NCBI GenBank assembly: GCA_021773135.1
Contig: JAJFKP010000023.1
Coordinates: forward strand, 1-64,000
Direction of reading: 5' to 3'
Origin: Woeseiaceae bacterium
Lineage (GTDB): Bacteria > Pseudomonadota > Gammaproteobacteria > Steroidobacterales > Woeseiaceae
DNA length: 64,000 nucleotides
The notes below the pieces were generated by a model, which was given only the letters and a program-made list of their open reading frames with translations, had not been told where the DNA came from and did no database searches. Positions 8,782-16,157 of this stretch are shown in pieces (position 1 is the stretch's first letter; each line of letters begins with the position of its first letter). Position numbers and translations under genes: made by a program.

Positions 8782-9527
8782 TATTTCGATGCTCCCATTC
8801 GCGAGTTCAGTGCCCGTTTTCCGTAAAACAACATTATTGCGACCAGAACGATGCTGACGACTACGCCGCCATAGAGCAGCCATTGCTGGAGCTCCGTCGG
8901 CCCGCCGTCTTCGTTCAGCATCGCTTTGCCACCGACCCAGCCCAGGTAGACCTGCGCCAGCCCGACCGGAATAAATCCGAGAATGCTCGGCACGATATAG
9001 GTGCGGAAGGGAAGGCCGGTTGTGCCGAATCCGTACCCGCCAATGATTCCCGGAATAAACGGGTTAAGGCGAATCAGGAATACCACTTTGAAGCTCTCTT
9101 CTTTGACCATGTGCAGCAGGCATTCGACATTCGGCAGGCGGGCAAGTCGCCGTTCAACCCAGTCGCGCGCAACGTTGCGTGCGATAAAAAACGACAGTGC
9201 GTGTGCTGTGGCGGCTGCAACCAGCACCGCACCAATCGCCACCGGAAAACTGAACATGAAGCCTGCAGAGACGTTAAACAACGTCCGCGGGATTCCGACG
9301 AGTGCACACACCACGTATAAACAGTAGAAGACCAATATGCTGATTGGCCCGCTTGCATCAATCCAGGCGACCGCGCTTCTGATGTAATCCGTAACCGGCA
9401 GTGCCTGCCAGATCCCGTACAGCAACAGGCCGACGGCCGCGGCGCCCAAAATCAATACAATTGTCGTTCGCTTTTCCGGAACAAGAGATGAACCGGCTGG
9501 GGATGCTGTCGTACATGGCGAACTCAT
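8781..9527 (-). CDS. TVP38/TMEM64 (VTT) family membrane protein
   Basis: 248 residues with about five membrane segments and the VTT signature LNPFIPGIIGGYGFG near residue 155. Members of this DedA-related family are linked to lipid scrambling and envelope homeostasis. It is coupled to the lipid-kinase gene, which suggests that substrate lipid and transbilayer movement are connected; that link is inference. Confidence 0.88.
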   Translation of the reverse strand: MSSPCTTASPAGSSLVPEKRTTIVLILGAAAVGLLLYGIWQALPVTDYIRSAVAWIDASGPISILVFYCLYVVCALVGIPRTLFNVSAGFMFSFPVAIGAVLVAAATAHALSFFIARNVARDWVERRLARLPNVECLLHMVKEESFKVVFLIRLNPFIPGIIGGYGFGTTGLPFRTYIVPSILGFIPVGLAQVYLGWVGGKAMLNEDGGPTELQQWLLYGGVVVSIVLVAIMLFYGKRALNSRMGASK

Positions 9528-9605
9528 AGCAACACCTCACTGGTTTTCGACTGTTCGAGCGCGCTGCTATCAGAGCCTGGCGAAAGACGGCCGGAAAGGA
9601 AAAGT

Positions 9606-9663
9606 GTCGCTGCAATGGACCGCGACATCGTCGGGGGAAGGAGAACCCGGCCATTGCAGCGAC
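9606..9663. repeat. Inverted repeat with 13-bp perfect arms
   Basis: GTCGCTGCAATGG at 9606-9618 and its exact complement at 9651-9663, separated by 32 bp. It is 79-136 bp upstream of the VTT gene. It could be an operator or a leader stem-loop. Confidence 0.75.
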
Positions 9664-9859
9664 TACGACGCCAGAAACGGTTCGCCAACCTCAGTACTTT
9701 GCAATCAGCTCTGTTTTTCATCTGTTTCTCCGGCTTCGGTCAGCGCGCGTGCCAATATTTGCTGCAGATGTTGCAAGTCCTGTGCCAGCCTCGCAGTAAG
9801 GCGCAAACCCGGTTGGTTCCGGCGCTGATCCCGTTCCTGTCCGCAACGCACCTGGCAAA

Positions 9860-9898
9860 CTTTGCAAAATGCCGCGGAATTTTGTCGTTCTTACCAAG
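9860..9898. promoter_or_regulatory. Candidate enhancer for cardiolipin synthase gene
   Basis: Contains TTTGCAAAAT and, 20 bp later, TCGTTCTTACCAAG, which matches TCGTTCTTACAAAG upstream of the entericidin gene (23137-23150) at all but one base. It ends about 80 bp before the -24 element. Confidence 0.4.
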
Positions 9899-9980
9899 TG
9901 GCGGTCGCTTTGCGCGCCAATAACAGGATGCTGTGCCGCCACGCAGGTGTAATCGAATGAATCCGCTTGGAAAAATTTTT

Positions 9981-9998
9981 CTGGCACGAAACCTGCTG
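9981..9998 (+). promoter_or_regulatory. Sigma-54 promoter
   Basis: CTGGCACGAAACCTGCTG: consensus TGGCACG and the correct 10-base spacing to GC. It starts about 80 bp upstream of the cardiolipin synthase ATG. Confidence 0.85.
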
Positions 9999-10063
9999 TT
10001 AAATCAATATGAATTCCCGATTGGACCTAACCAGATGCAAGTGACCAACAGGCGGTATACACC

Positions 10064-11338
10064 ATGTTTATGACCGGGCTGGCGATTGTCGGCGCTCTGT
10101 TAATCGGCATTGTCGGCATCTATGGCACGCTGTCGTGGCTGGCGCGCCGCCGCCGCACCCCTGGCTGGGAGATCGAAGCGGAATCTTTGCCTGCAGTGTC
10201 CCGCCTGCTGCCGACACTTGCGGCGATGACAAACAGCCAGCGCTTTCAGCAATCCGCTGTCGAAATTTTTCAAAATGGCTCGATATTCGACGCGATTCTT
10301 GCAGACATCGACAACGCGCGAGCGACGATTCACCTCGAAACGTACGTCTGGGAAAAAGGCGAGCTGGAGGAGCGCTTCGTAGGCGCATTGACAGGCGCGG
10401 TGGAGCGAGGTGTTGCGGTTCGGCTCATTATCGACGACATCGGCTCATACAAGCGTGGCTCGAATGTCTTTGAGCAATTGCGCGCGGCAGGGATCCAGTT
10501 ACATATTTTCAGTCCGCTGACGCTGACGCGGCTGCACCGCTTTAACGAACGCACTCACCGCAAGGTCATCATTATCGATGGCTCGGCTGCCTATACCATG
10601 GGTCATGGCATCAGCGATAATTGGCTCGGCGATGCACAGGACGAGGAACATTATCGTGACACCGGCGTAAAGATTACCGGGCCGGCTGTGAAAGGCCTGC
10701 AGGCGGTTTTCGTGACGGAGTGGGCCGCCGTTAAACACGAGCTGTTATATGGCGATGAGGTTTTCCCACCGCTGGAACCGGCCGGCGACGCCGATATATG
10801 CGTTGTATCAAGCAATGTCGGTGACCGCTACTCATACGTTGAGCTTGCCTTTACGCTTTCTATCGCCGCTGCAAAAGAAGAGATACTGATCCAGAATCCT
10901 TACTTCGCACCGGACCCGGATATTATTCAATTATTAGGGGACCGGGCGAGAAGCGGCGTCAAAGTTACGTTAATGCTGCCCGGCGGCGCGACGGATTCTT
11001 ACCTGTTACGGCTGGCCGCCAGGCATCTCTATCCCGATCTGCTGGAAAGTGGCGTAACCATTCTCGAATACAAGCCCACACTGAGCCACCAGAAGGTCAT
11101 GATCGTTGACGGAGAGCTCTCGCGGGTCGGCTCGACCAACTTCGACTGCCGGTCACTCGAACTGAACTCGGAAGCCGGCGTTATTATCCAGGACAAGGCG
11201 GTGGCAGCTGCGCTCAAAGCGCAGTTCCTGCGCGATGCGGAACACTGCACACCTATATCAACAAAGGATCTGAAGAAGGTTTCGCTGCCTGCGCGAGTAG
11301 CGATGGCCGGCGTCTATCTGCTGCACGGCCAGCTCTGA
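10064..11338 (+). CDS. Cardiolipin synthase / PLD-superfamily phosphatidyltransferase
   Basis: 424 residues with one N-terminal membrane anchor and two HKD motifs: HRKVIIIDGSAAYTMG near residue 167 and HQKVMIVDGELSRVGS near residue 345. Two HKDs with this length fit bacterial cardiolipin synthases, which condense phosphatidylglycerol with another phospholipid in the inner membrane. Its sigma-54 promoter and the neighbouring PLDc_N, VTT, lipid-kinase and APP1 genes suggest stress-controlled phospholipid remodelling. A second PLD protein lies at 53589-54917. Confidence 0.9.
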   Translation: MFMTGLAIVGALLIGIVGIYGTLSWLARRRRTPGWEIEAESLPAVSRLLPTLAAMTNSQRFQQSAVEIFQNGSIFDAILADIDNARATIHLETYVWEKGELEERFVGALTGAVERGVAVRLIIDDIGSYKRGSNVFEQLRAAGIQLHIFSPLTLTRLHRFNERTHRKVIIIDGSAAYTMGHGISDNWLGDAQDEEHYRDTGVKITGPAVKGLQAVFVTEWAAVKHELLYGDEVFPPLEPAGDADICVVSSNVGDRYSYVELAFTLSIAAAKEEILIQNPYFAPDPDIIQLLGDRARSGVKVTLMLPGGATDSYLLRLAARHLYPDLLESGVTILEYKPTLSHQKVMIVDGELSRVGSTNFDCRSLELNSEAGVIIQDKAVAAALKAQFLRDAEHCTPISTKDLKKVSLPARVAMAGVYLLHGQL

Positions 11339-11351
11339 CATTCGTCACAGC

Positions 11352-11363
11352 CTTGTAAGAATC
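11352..11363. promoter_or_regulatory. Candidate enhancer site
   Basis: CTTGTAAGAATC, a match to the recurring TTGTAAGA half-site, 79 bp upstream of the -24 element at 11442. Confidence 0.4.
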
Positions 11364-11441
11364 TCCCACCTGCCTGTAGCTATTGCCGGTTGCCTGTCGG
11401 AGTGAAAATTCGTAACTCATTGATTTTATTGTACATAAAAG

Positions 11442-11459
11442 TTGGCACGATTTCTGCTT
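11442..11459 (+). promoter_or_regulatory. Sigma-54 promoter
   Basis: TTGGCACGATTTCTGCTT: consensus -24 box and correct spacing. The leader to the ATG at 11531 is about 60 nt. Confidence 0.88.
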
Positions 11460-11530
11460 AGTAGTTACTGAGGGTCAAAAAAATCGTCATTGACGAACAC
11501 AGTAATTATTTACTACACGGGAGAAACGAA

Positions 11531-11716
11531 ATGGAAGGTTTAATTGGATTGGTAATTCTGGCGCTGGACATCTACGCGATCGTGCAGATCGTTGGCAGCG
11601 GAGCAAGCACAGGCGCAAAGATTGGCTGGAGTCTGCTCGTACTGTTACTGCCAGTTGTTGGCTTGATCATCTGGGCCTTTGCAGGTCCGCGCGGTCGATC
11701 GGCAGTCAGTATATAA
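11531..11716 (+). CDS. Stand-alone PLDc_N domain membrane peptide
   Basis: 61 residues made of two membrane helices (VILALDIYAIVQIV and SLLVLLLPVVGLIIWAF) ending in a GPR motif. This is the PLDc_N domain normally found in front of cardiolipin synthases, here as a separate gene just after such an enzyme. GGGAGAAACG precedes the ATG. It may modulate the synthase or another membrane protein (inference). Confidence 0.85.
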   Translation: MEGLIGLVILALDIYAIVQIVGSGASTGAKIGWSLLVLLLPVVGLIIWAFAGPRGRSAVSI

Positions 11717-11720
11717 ACTT

Positions 11721-11761
11721 GTTGCATCCGGCGGCATCAACAATGCCGCCGGCTCTGCAAC
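11721..11761. terminator. Hairpin between PLDc_N gene and secreted-protein gene
   Basis: CCGGCGGCA pairs with TGCCGCCGG around a 7-base loop, with outer GTTGCA/TGCAAC pairing. No T-run follows, so termination may be incomplete. Confidence 0.5.
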
Positions 11762-11778
11762 CGCATCGAAAAAAAATC

Positions 11779-12135
11779 ATGATGAACTGGAATAAACAAA
11801 CTCGAAGGCTTGCAGTAGTCCCGATCCTGTTTATGACTTTGGGTCTGATTTCTGCAACAAATGCTCTCGCAGACGAGCAATTTTCAATAGCCAAGCTGCT
11901 GGACAGTCCTGACTACGTGGAATACCTCTCGCTACCGGAGGATGTTGACCAGCACCCGCTTGAAAAGCCACGCGACATCGTGTTGCCGGAGCACGAACCA
12001 GCCATCGTTTCGTTCGCGAAAGAATGTGCTTCCCTGAATGCTATACCGCTTTTCGACTTGAAGCGTGACGCGGACCGTCGTGTATTCGTGGGTATAAACT
12101 TCGACGGCTACCTGGGCATCCACGGCCAGCTCTGA
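11779..12135 (+). CDS. Small secreted protein of unknown function
   Basis: 118 residues from the ATG at 11779. Residues 1-31 form a signal peptide (VVPILFMTLGLISATNALA) and the mature chain is acidic with no recognised domain. The first of two adjacent ATGs is used here; the open frame begins 20 codons earlier but runs through the hairpin. It is downstream of the PLDc_N gene and may share its sigma-54 promoter by read-through. Confidence 0.6.
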   Translation: MMNWNKQTRRLAVVPILFMTLGLISATNALADEQFSIAKLLDSPDYVEYLSLPEDVDQHPLEKPRDIVLPEHEPAIVSFAKECASLNAIPLFDLKRDADRRVFVGINFDGYLGIHGQL

Positions 12136-12211
12136 TCGCGGCCCCGCACCGTTCGGACCACTGCAGCGCTGTCACAGCGCGTTGTTCGCAATTTCGGAAC
12201 GGTGCCCAACT

Positions 12212-12439
12212 CTACTCAGCAGTTTTTACCACAGCACTGATCTCGTTGGCCATGGCGCCCGCCTTCGCGCATTCCTTCAACACGGTGTCGATTGCAGCCT
12301 CTACCCTGGCGGCTGCGGCGCTGTCGGCCGCGAGCATCTTTACGAGCTCCGACTGCATAGAGATGACATTCAGTGCATTGTTAATGTCATGTACCTGTTT
12401 GCGTATGGCCAGAACGTCGGCTTCGTGCAGCACGGGCAT
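12212..12439 (-). CDS. DHp-only mini histidine-kinase-like protein
   Basis: 75 residues that look like only the two-helix dimerisation/phosphoacceptor domain of a histidine kinase: VHDINNALNVISMQSEL carries an H-box-like His-Asp near residue 17. There is no ATP-binding domain, sensor or membrane segment. It begins 8 bp after the stop of the sigma-54 activator with no clear ribosome site, so it is probably translationally coupled. It could be a phosphotransfer intermediate or an antagonist of the activator; both are inference. Confidence 0.65.
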   Translation of the reverse strand: MPVLHEADVLAIRKQVHDINNALNVISMQSELVKMLAADSAAAARVEAAIDTVLKECAKAGAMANEISAVVKTAE

Positions 12440-12447
12440 AAAGAGCG

Positions 12448-13743
12448 TTACTCGGGGGTTTGGTATTCGTTGAGGCGGTTATACAGCGTCTTCAGACTGA
12501 CGCCGAGAGCCTCGGCGGTTTGCGTCTTGTTGCCATCGTAATGTTCCAGCGTCTTCGTGATCAGTTCACGCTCGACATCGCGAATTGACATACCGACACT
12601 GAGTCCGGATCCGCCGGTCAGGTTAGGCGGTTTTTCAAAGCCGCCGGGCAGTTCGTCCACCTTGTCTCTTCCCATGCACATCAGCGATGAACGCAGGACG
12701 GTGTGTTTGAGCTCACGCACGTTCCCGGGCCAGGTATGCCGCTGCAACGCATCGATAACGTTATCCGCAAAATGTCGCGGTCCGTTGTGCTCGTCGGCGG
12801 CCTCGTTGAGAAAATGCTGTGCCAGTATAGCGACGTCGCCGTCCCGGTCTCTAAGGGGTGGAACTTCGATGGGTAGCACCATGAGTCGGTAATAAAGGTC
12901 TTCGCGGAATTCTTTGGCTGCGAGCGCCTCATCAAGATCCGCATTTGTAGCAGCGATGATGCGCGCCTTGATCTCGATGTCCCGGTCTCCGCCGACGCGT
13001 CGCAGTGTCCTGTTCTCGAGTACACGTAGCAAAGCGACCTGTTGATCCAGCGGGAGCTCACCAACTTCGTCGAGGAAAACCGTGCCATTGCCAGCACGTT
13101 CGAAATAACCCAGGTGCTTGCCTGATGCGCCAGTGAAGCTGCCTTTCTCGTGCCCGAACAATTCGCTGGCGATTAATTCTGCCGGTATCGCGCCGCAGTT
13201 GACGGCGACAAACTTTTCTTTAGGTGCTCCGATCTCGTGCAATCCGCGCGCAACAAGATCCTTGCCGGTGCCACTCTCTCCCTTGATAAATACAGTGACG
13301 TTGGTCGGGCCGTAACGCTCAATATCGGCATACACTTTTTGCATTTGCGGCGAGTCGCCAACCATTCCCGCCACGCGCCCCGGCGTAGCAGGATTCGAGG
13401 CGGACTTCGTGGAAGAGGAAATTGCCGACATCAGGTCCGCTTTGTTCAGCGGCTTGACCAGGTAGTCATCCACGCGATCACGCATGGCCCGAACCGCCGT
13501 TTCGACGGACGGGTGTCCGGTTACGATCACCGTGCGCGGGCTGCCGTTACCGACGAGCTCCAGGCCACTGCCGTCCGGTAGTGCGAGGTCGACAAACTGA
13601 ATGTCAAACGTGCCGGTTGCGAGAAGGTCCTTTGCTTCTGCCACGGTCGCCGCGGTACAGACATTGAGGCCTTCTGCCGACAGCAGGGCGCAGGTAGCGT
13701 CGGTGAATCCGGGGTCGTCGTCGACGAGCAGTACATTTGGCAT
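12448..13743 (-). CDS. NtrC-family sigma-54-dependent response regulator
   Basis: 431 residues. Receiver domain (1-115) with phosphoacceptor Asp in FVDLALPDGSG; AAA+ domain (about 135-360) with Walker A GESGTGKD, the sigma-54 contact loop as GSFTGA (usual GAFTGA with Ser for Ala) and Walker B TVFLDEVGEL; C-terminal Fis-type helix-turn-helix (TQTAEALGVSLKTLYNRL). It activates RpoN promoters from distant sites. It is surrounded by 14 sigma-54 promoters within 28 kb, so it is the natural candidate to control them. No sigma-54 promoter precedes it; it probably has its own housekeeping promoter. Confidence 0.95.
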   Translation of the reverse strand: MPNVLLVDDDPGFTDATCALLSAEGLNVCTAATVAEAKDLLATGTFDIQFVDLALPDGSGLELVGNGSPRTVIVTGHPSVETAVRAMRDRVDDYLVKPLNKADLMSAISSSTKSASNPATPGRVAGMVGDSPQMQKVYADIERYGPTNVTVFIKGESGTGKDLVARGLHEIGAPKEKFVAVNCGAIPAELIASELFGHEKGSFTGASGKHLGYFERAGNGTVFLDEVGELPLDQQVALLRVLENRTLRRVGGDRDIEIKARIIAATNADLDEALAAKEFREDLYYRLMVLPIEVPPLRDRDGDVAILAQHFLNEAADEHNGPRHFADNVIDALQRHTWPGNVRELKHTVLRSSLMCMGRDKVDELPGGFEKPPNLTGGSGLSVGMSIRDVERELITKTLEHYDGNKTQTAEALGVSLKTLYNRLNEYQTPE

Positions 13744-13835
13744 TATTATTTACGCCGTCAGATGTGGTGTGGCGACCCAGTATAGACGGTCGAATCGGGT
13801 TAACCTAGCCCCCGCAAGCTTGATTTCGGCGAATT

Positions 13836-14252
13836 TCAGCGACTCTCAGCGGCCAGTCTCACAGCGGCTTCTATGTGATTCGGCAGGGCCGGCTTCTTAA
13901 TATAATCGAGCACTTCTAAGTCTTCGCTGTCGGCTCTCAAGGTTTCCATGGATGTGCCACTTACAAAAACCACTTCCGAGCCATGGCGCTTTTGTAGTTC
14001 TCGTGCAGTATCGACACCGTCACGGTTGCCCCCCAGCTGTCGGTCGCAAACTGCCACGTCGGGTGGCGCGACTGCGGCAACGGCGAGCGCCTGTCCATAA
14101 TTGGCGGCTGACGCCACAGCATAGCCGTGAGCTTCCAGAAATATCGATAAGGTCTCACGCAAGACGGGATGATCTTCTACAACCAGTACCCGCAGCACGG
14201 GGCGCGGCCTGGCGGAATCGCCTGGCGGTGCAGCGTTATCCTTCGCATTCAT
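13836..14252 (-). CDS. CheY-like single-domain response regulator
   Basis: 138 residues from the ATG at 14252, chosen because AAAGGA lies a few bases upstream; the open frame extends to 14369. It is a lone receiver domain with acidic pocket VVEDH, phosphoacceptor Asp in VCDRQLGG and Lys in YIKKPAL, and no output domain. It lies 92 bp upstream of the NtrC-type regulator in the same direction, so it may be part of a phosphorelay with it and the DHp-only protein. Confidence 0.88.
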   Translation of the reverse strand: MNAKDNAAPPGDSARPRPVLRVLVVEDHPVLRETLSIFLEAHGYAVASAANYGQALAVAAVAPPDVAVCDRQLGGNRDGVDTARELQKRHGSEVVFVSGTSMETLRADSEDLEVLDYIKKPALPNHIEAAVRLAAESR

Positions 14253-14398
14253 ACGTCCTTTCATCCCGGAACCTTTGTACATGAGCTGCTTTGCTTTTAA
14301 ATTCTTTAAACACGATATTTTGTCTGCTGTGCACCAGCCCCCGACTGCAACCGGGGATGAGTTGCTCATCGGGAGCTGGTGAACACAAGGCCTGCCAT

Positions 14399-14764
14399 TT
14401 ATTCGTCGTCTTCGTCTTCAGGGAGATCGATGTCAACGTCGGGAAGAGAAATGGTTTTTTCTTCCGTTGAAACATCAACGTCCACATCTGGAACTGTGAC
14501 GGTTCTCTCTTTCATTCGAACATCGATATCCGGTCCGCGCACGTCGTATTCGGGCAGCTTGCCGCCGTCAACGTCAACATCGACATCGGGCATGCGTCCG
14601 TCCTGCGTTTGACGTACGTCAACGTCATACTTCGGCAGCTGGCCGCTGGTACCAGAAACATCGATGTCAGGCATTTCGCCATCTTCGATCTTGTCAATCT
14701 CACAGCCGCTCAACGCGATGGCAGAAGCTGCTGCGGTAACCGTGATCATTTTCCTAATGTTCAT
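14399..14764 (-). CDS. Acidic lipoprotein with PDVDV repeats
   Basis: 121 residues. A signal sequence ends in lipobox IALSGC near residue 21. The mature part is built of repeated blocks (MPDIDVSG, KYDVDVRQ, MPDVDVDVDGG, EYDVRGPDIDV, VPDVDVDV, LPDVDIDLPEDEDDE), so Asp alternates with Val and Ile as in a repeating beta strand. It is extremely acidic and may bind cations. I do not recognise the family. It is driven by a consensus sigma-54 promoter. Confidence 0.8.
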   Translation of the reverse strand: MNIRKMITVTAAASAIALSGCEIDKIEDGEMPDIDVSGTSGQLPKYDVDVRQTQDGRMPDVDVDVDGGKLPEYDVRGPDIDVRMKERTVTVPDVDVDVSTEEKTISLPDVDIDLPEDEDDE

Positions 14765-14851
14765 TTGCTACTCCTCAAAAAGTTAAATTAGTGGGCCGGG
14801 TCGTAAGCTTTTCCGGTTGACGCAACATCTATCGCTCCGTCAATAGCTATA

Positions 14852-14869
14852 AAGCAAGAGCCGTGCCAA
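14852..14869 (-). promoter_or_regulatory. Sigma-54 promoter
   Basis: Minus strand TTGGCACGGCTCTTGCTT, an essentially perfect -24/-12 element, identical over all 18 bases to the entericidin promoter at 23041. About 90 bp upstream of the acidic lipoprotein start. Confidence 0.93.
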
Positions 14870-14931
14870 CTATGTAACTATTTGATTTTTATTAAAAAGA
14901 TGGGAATGACGCGCGCCCAAACGGAACCTGA

Positions 14932-14947
14932 TTACAAACGTTTGTAA
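14932..14947. promoter_or_regulatory. Perfect 16-bp palindrome, candidate enhancer
   Basis: TTACAAACGTTTGTAA is exactly self-complementary and lies 62 bp upstream of the -24 end of the promoter at 14852-14869. It is the clearest member of the TTGTAA-type sites near sigma-54 promoters in this window. Confidence 0.6.
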
Positions 14948-14986
14948 GGATTGCATGCCTAGAAGGAGCATGCGGCGGCGACCCGT

Positions 14987-15415
14987 TTAGCTGCGCTGGC
15001 TGACGATCCTGCGGGTACGTGAAATGTTTTTCTTGATGGCTGGCGACAGAGCTTCGCCACATTGCTCCAGCTGCTGTCCCAGGTCGTCCAGCTCCGCTTC
15101 GGCATCAGCAATGAGCGAGGTTTCCTCGGACGTGAAAGCGTCAGCCACATGCGATACGAGGCGCTGCAGCACCTCTCTTTCCGGATCCGGTTCGGTAGGC
15201 AACAGTTTCTGCCGGCGCAGTTCGGCCAACAGCGCTTTGCGGTAGTCGCCGAGCTCCGCCATCCTGGCGCTCGAGGAGTCCGCTTGATGCTGGTATGCGT
15301 GCTCCAGGAGCTGTACCTGCTCGTGCGCCGCACGCAACGCGGTCTGATAGTCATCAAGAACAATATTTTTCACGCGCGTGTCCTGTTGCTGGAAGTAGGG
15401 CCAGTCTGAAACCAC
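14987..15415 (-). CDS. Hydrophilic coiled-coil protein, unknown
   Basis: 142 residues if started at the GTG at 15415; an internal GTG at 15373, behind AGGA, is an alternative start. It has no signal peptide or membrane segment and is helical, rich in Glu, Gln, Ala and Arg with heptad-like spacing (HEQVQLLEHAYQ, ELDDLGQQLEQCGE). Family not recognised. It is divergent from the hemerythrin gene; no sigma-54 element was found for it. Confidence 0.55.
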   Translation of the reverse strand: MVSDWPYFQQQDTRVKNIVLDDYQTALRAAHEQVQLLEHAYQHQADSSSARMAELGDYRKALLAELRRQKLLPTEPDPEREVLQRLVSHVADAFTSEETSLIADAEAELDDLGQQLEQCGEALSPAIKKNISRTRRIVSQRS

Positions 15416-15480
15416 CGTCGCTCAAGCGGTGGCTTACCGCACCAGAATAGTCTGCGGGCCCCTGCAAAATGGAAACATAC

Positions 15481-15514
15481 CTTTGTAGCGCTTGCAAAGT
15501 CGTTGTAGATCGTA
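15481..15514. promoter_or_regulatory. Candidate enhancer for hemerythrin gene
   Basis: Imperfect palindrome CTTTGTAGCGCTTGCAAAG followed by TTGTAGATCGT. The pair CTTGCAAA and TTGTAGATCGT recurs with 4-5 bp spacing upstream of the entericidin promoter (23117-23140). It is 44-77 bp upstream of the -24 element. Confidence 0.5.
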
Positions 15515-15557
15515 CGCTGGCGGCTATCAGAAAGCATGACTATGAGCCGTCTGTCAA

Positions 15558-15575
15558 TTGGCCCGGAAGTTGCAT
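15558..15575 (+). promoter_or_regulatory. Sigma-54 promoter
   Basis: TTGGCCCGGAAGTTGCAT: correct spacing and a perfect TTGCAT -12; the -24 box has C for A (TGGCCCG). The leader to the ATG at 15624 is about 38 nt. Confidence 0.8.
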
Positions 15576-15623
15576 CGCATTTCCTGAACCCAAGTTTTCA
15601 AACCACCTGACAGGAGACCGGAA

Positions 15624-16079
15624 ATGAATATTTACGAACGCTTGATAGAAGATCACGGTAAACAACGCGGCATGGCAGCCGGGCTGGCTAAAACCGAAGG
15701 CGACAGTGCCGAACGTAAGCGGCTGTTTGGCGAGTTCTATAAAGAACTGGAGGCGCATGCTGCAGCAGAAGAGCAAACATTCTACGCCGAACTGCTGGGG
15801 CTGGCGGACGGTCAGGAAAAATCGCGGCACAGTGTTGCAGAACATAAAACGGCCTCCGACCTGTTAAAAGAACTGGAAAAAACGGACATGAGCAGCAGCG
15901 GCTGGCTGCAAAAGTTCAAAAAGCTCAAGCACGAAGTCGAACATCATGTCGACGAGGAAGAGAAAGAGGTGTTTCCGCTGGCACGGAAGTTGATCTCCGC
16001 AGCGCGAGCGAACGAACTGGGCGCGGATTTTGAGAAACGCAAGCAGGCTGAGCTCGAAGAACTGGCCGAGTGCGCATAA
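15624..16079 (+). CDS. Hemerythrin HHE domain protein
   Basis: 151 residues, a four-helix bundle with iron-ligand residues in the usual order: His11 (IEDHGKQ), HAAAEEQTFY, SVAEHKT and HEVEHHVDEEEKEVFP. Soluble hemerythrins bind O2 or NO at a di-iron site and serve in sensing or iron/oxidative-stress protection. ACAGGAGACC precedes the ATG. Monocistronic, between a sigma-54 promoter and a strong terminator. Confidence 0.93.
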   Translation: MNIYERLIEDHGKQRGMAAGLAKTEGDSAERKRLFGEFYKELEAHAAAEEQTFYAELLGLADGQEKSRHSVAEHKTASDLLKELEKTDMSSSGWLQKFKKLKHEVEHHVDEEEKEVFPLARKLISAARANELGADFEKRKQAELEELAECA

Positions 16080-16100
16080 CACAGGCCCGAAACGAAGAAA

Positions 16101-16137
16101 GGCTGCGCTGCAATTTGCAGCGCAGCCATTTTTTTGG
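16101..16137 (+). terminator. Rho-independent terminator
   Basis: Stem GGCTGCGCTGCA with its complement around a 3-base loop, followed by ATTTTTTT, immediately after the hemerythrin gene. Confidence 0.92.
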
Positions 16138-16157
16138 GCTGGACAATCGTTACCCGG

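Larger units (their letters stand above)
9528..10063. other. 535-bp divergent intergenic region
   Basis: No supported gene. It contains a 13-bp inverted repeat (9606-9663), a candidate enhancer (9860-9898) and the sigma-54 promoter of the cardiolipin synthase (9981-9998). Overlapping small frames near 9615-9987 on both strands look spurious. Confidence 0.6.

Noticed and set aside
14315-14335. Minus-strand GG-N10-GC match upstream of the CheY-like gene
   Set aside because: Boxes (GGCTGG and CAGC) are poor; chance matches to GG-N10-GC alone are common.
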